A program made the translations under genes and the position numbers. From Hellea sp. (GTDB lineage: Bacteria > Pseudomonadota > Alphaproteobacteria > Caulobacterales > Maricaulaceae): DNA of 5,935 bases. Shown in pieces: positions 5,134 to 5,935 of this stretch. Under the pieces are notes generated by a model. The model was not told the origin of the DNA, ran no database searches, and saw only the letters and a program-made list of their open reading frames with translations. Every line of letters starts with the position of its first letter. Within the stretch, counting starts at the first letter, position 1. The stretch lies in NCBI GenBank assembly GCA_020628635.1, contig JAHDEU010000152.1:1-5935 (forward strand). The letters run 5' to 3'.

Positions 5134-5935
5134 ATGTATAGCCCCGAACTTGCCGTTGCGCTGATGATGCTGATCCCGCTGGCGGCGGCCGCGATCATTC
5201 CGGTCGTGGGCAAGTCCGCCAACCTGCGCGAGACCGTCACCTTCGTGGCCGCCCTGCTGCTGCTCGGCAATGTCGCCTATCTCTGCTCGCTCGTCGCGGG
5301 TGGGGCGCGGCCCGAGCTGACCCTCGGCAGCTTCGCCGGGCAATTCGACATCAAGTTCCGCCTGGAGCCTCTAGGCGCGACCTTCGCCGCCATCGCGAGC
5401 TCGCTGTGGATCGTGAACTCCATGTTCACGCTGGGCTATATGCGCGGCAACAACGAGAAGAACCAGACGCGCTTCTTCACATTCGTCGCGATCGCCATTG
5501 CGTCGGCCATGGGCATTGCGGGCTCGGCCAACCTCATCACGCTGTTCATCTTCTACGAGGCGCTGACGATCTCGACCTTCCCGCTGGTGTCCCACAAGGG
5601 CGACGCCAAGGCGCGCAAGGGTCTCACGATCTACACGCTGGTGCTGATGGGCACGTCGCTAGGTTTGCTGCTTCCCGCCGTGATCGGCACGCAGGTCTTC
5701 GCAGGCACGACGGAGTTCGTGCCGGGTGGCGTGTTCCCGGAAGGCATTTCAACGACGGTCACCTCGGTCCTGCTGCTGCTCTTCGCCTTCGGTATCGGCA
5801 AGGCGGCGCTGATGCCGACCCACCCGTGGCTGCCCAACGCCATGGTCGCGCCGACGCCAGTGTCGGCGCTGCTCCACGCTGTGGCGGTTGTGAAGGCGGG
5901 CGTGTTCACCATGCTCAAGGTCGTGGTCTATACTT
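5134..5935 (+). CDS. Second MnhD/NuoL-like antiporter subunit, 3' end outside window
   Basis: This is another proton-conducting membrane subunit of the Mrp/complex I family; 267 residues are visible and the frame is still open at the window edge. An N-terminal hydrophobic segment (about 7-25) is followed by helices at roughly 34-55, 81-101, 114-127, 130-150 and beyond. Key residues: Glu142 in LFIFYEALTISTFPLVSH (137-154), Lys223 in FGIGKAALMPTHPWLP (219-234), and His248 and Lys254 in SALLHAVAVVKAGVF (244-258). The SALLH-VKAG motif is closer to NuoL/MnhA-N than the mnhD at 3457 is, so this is a paralogue with a distinct role, not a copy. ATG 5134 is preferred: GGGGG lies 8 bases upstream, and a TGA at 5116-5118 in the same frame blocks any start further up. 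GTG 5125 is the only alternative. It follows mnhD by 150 bases because of the intervening repeat. Confidence 0.9.
   Translation, partial: MYSPELAVALMMLIPLAAAAIIPVVGKSANLRETVTFVAALLLLGNVAYLCSLVAGGARPELTLGSFAGQFDIKFRLEPLGATFAAIASSLWIVNSMFTLGYMRGNNEKNQTRFFTFVAIAIASAMGIAGSANLITLFIFYEALTISTFPLVSHKGDAKARKGLTIYTLVLMGTSLGLLLPAVIGTQVFAGTTEFVPGGVFPEGISTTVTSVLLLLFAFGIGKAALMPTHPWLPNAMVAPTPVSALLHAVAVVKAGVFTMLKVVVYT

Overview
The window is GC-rich, with tightly packed genes on the + strand. It carries most of a multi-subunit Mrp/Mnh-type monovalent cation:proton antiporter operon. The subunit order, the codon bias and a palindromic intergenic repeat of a widespread alphaproteobacterial style point to an alphaproteobacterium. 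A marine Caulobacterales/Hyphomonadales-like lineage is a guess from memory, not something the sequence proves.

Layout: bases 1-231 are a non-coding mosaic of GC-rich hairpins. The leader to about 301 shows no recognisable promoter or strong ribosome site. Then follow, all on +: mnhE (302-779, with an apparent one-base frameshift near 590-608); mnhF (776-1099); mnhG (1096-1500); an unrecognised 83-residue single-membrane-segment protein (1500-1751); a protein equivalent to the detached C-terminal part of MnhA (MbhD+MbhE/DUF4040 type, 1748-2467); mnhB (2464-2958); mnhC (2960-3460); mnhD (3457-4983); a 112-bp palindromic repeat (5002-5113); and the start of a second MnhD/NuoL-like antiporter subunit (5134 to the window end, incomplete).

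Almost every junction is an ATGA overlap or a gap of at most 1 base, so the genes are very likely co-transcribed and translationally coupled. The exception is the roughly 150-base gap holding the repeat. The order E-F-G-(A C-terminal piece)-B-C-D-D' differs from the classical ABCDEFG order and resembles the cation-antiporter module of archaeal membrane-bound hydrogenases. Working together, the subunits would form an inner-membrane complex that exchanges cytoplasmic Na+ (or another monovalent cation) for external H+. The D-type subunits and the A/B/C/E/F/G modules would provide the proton and cation paths.

Points most worth a second look: the unassigned 83-aa protein embedded in the operon, the broken mnhE frame, the repeat that separates two operon genes, and an enlarged external loop in MnhC.
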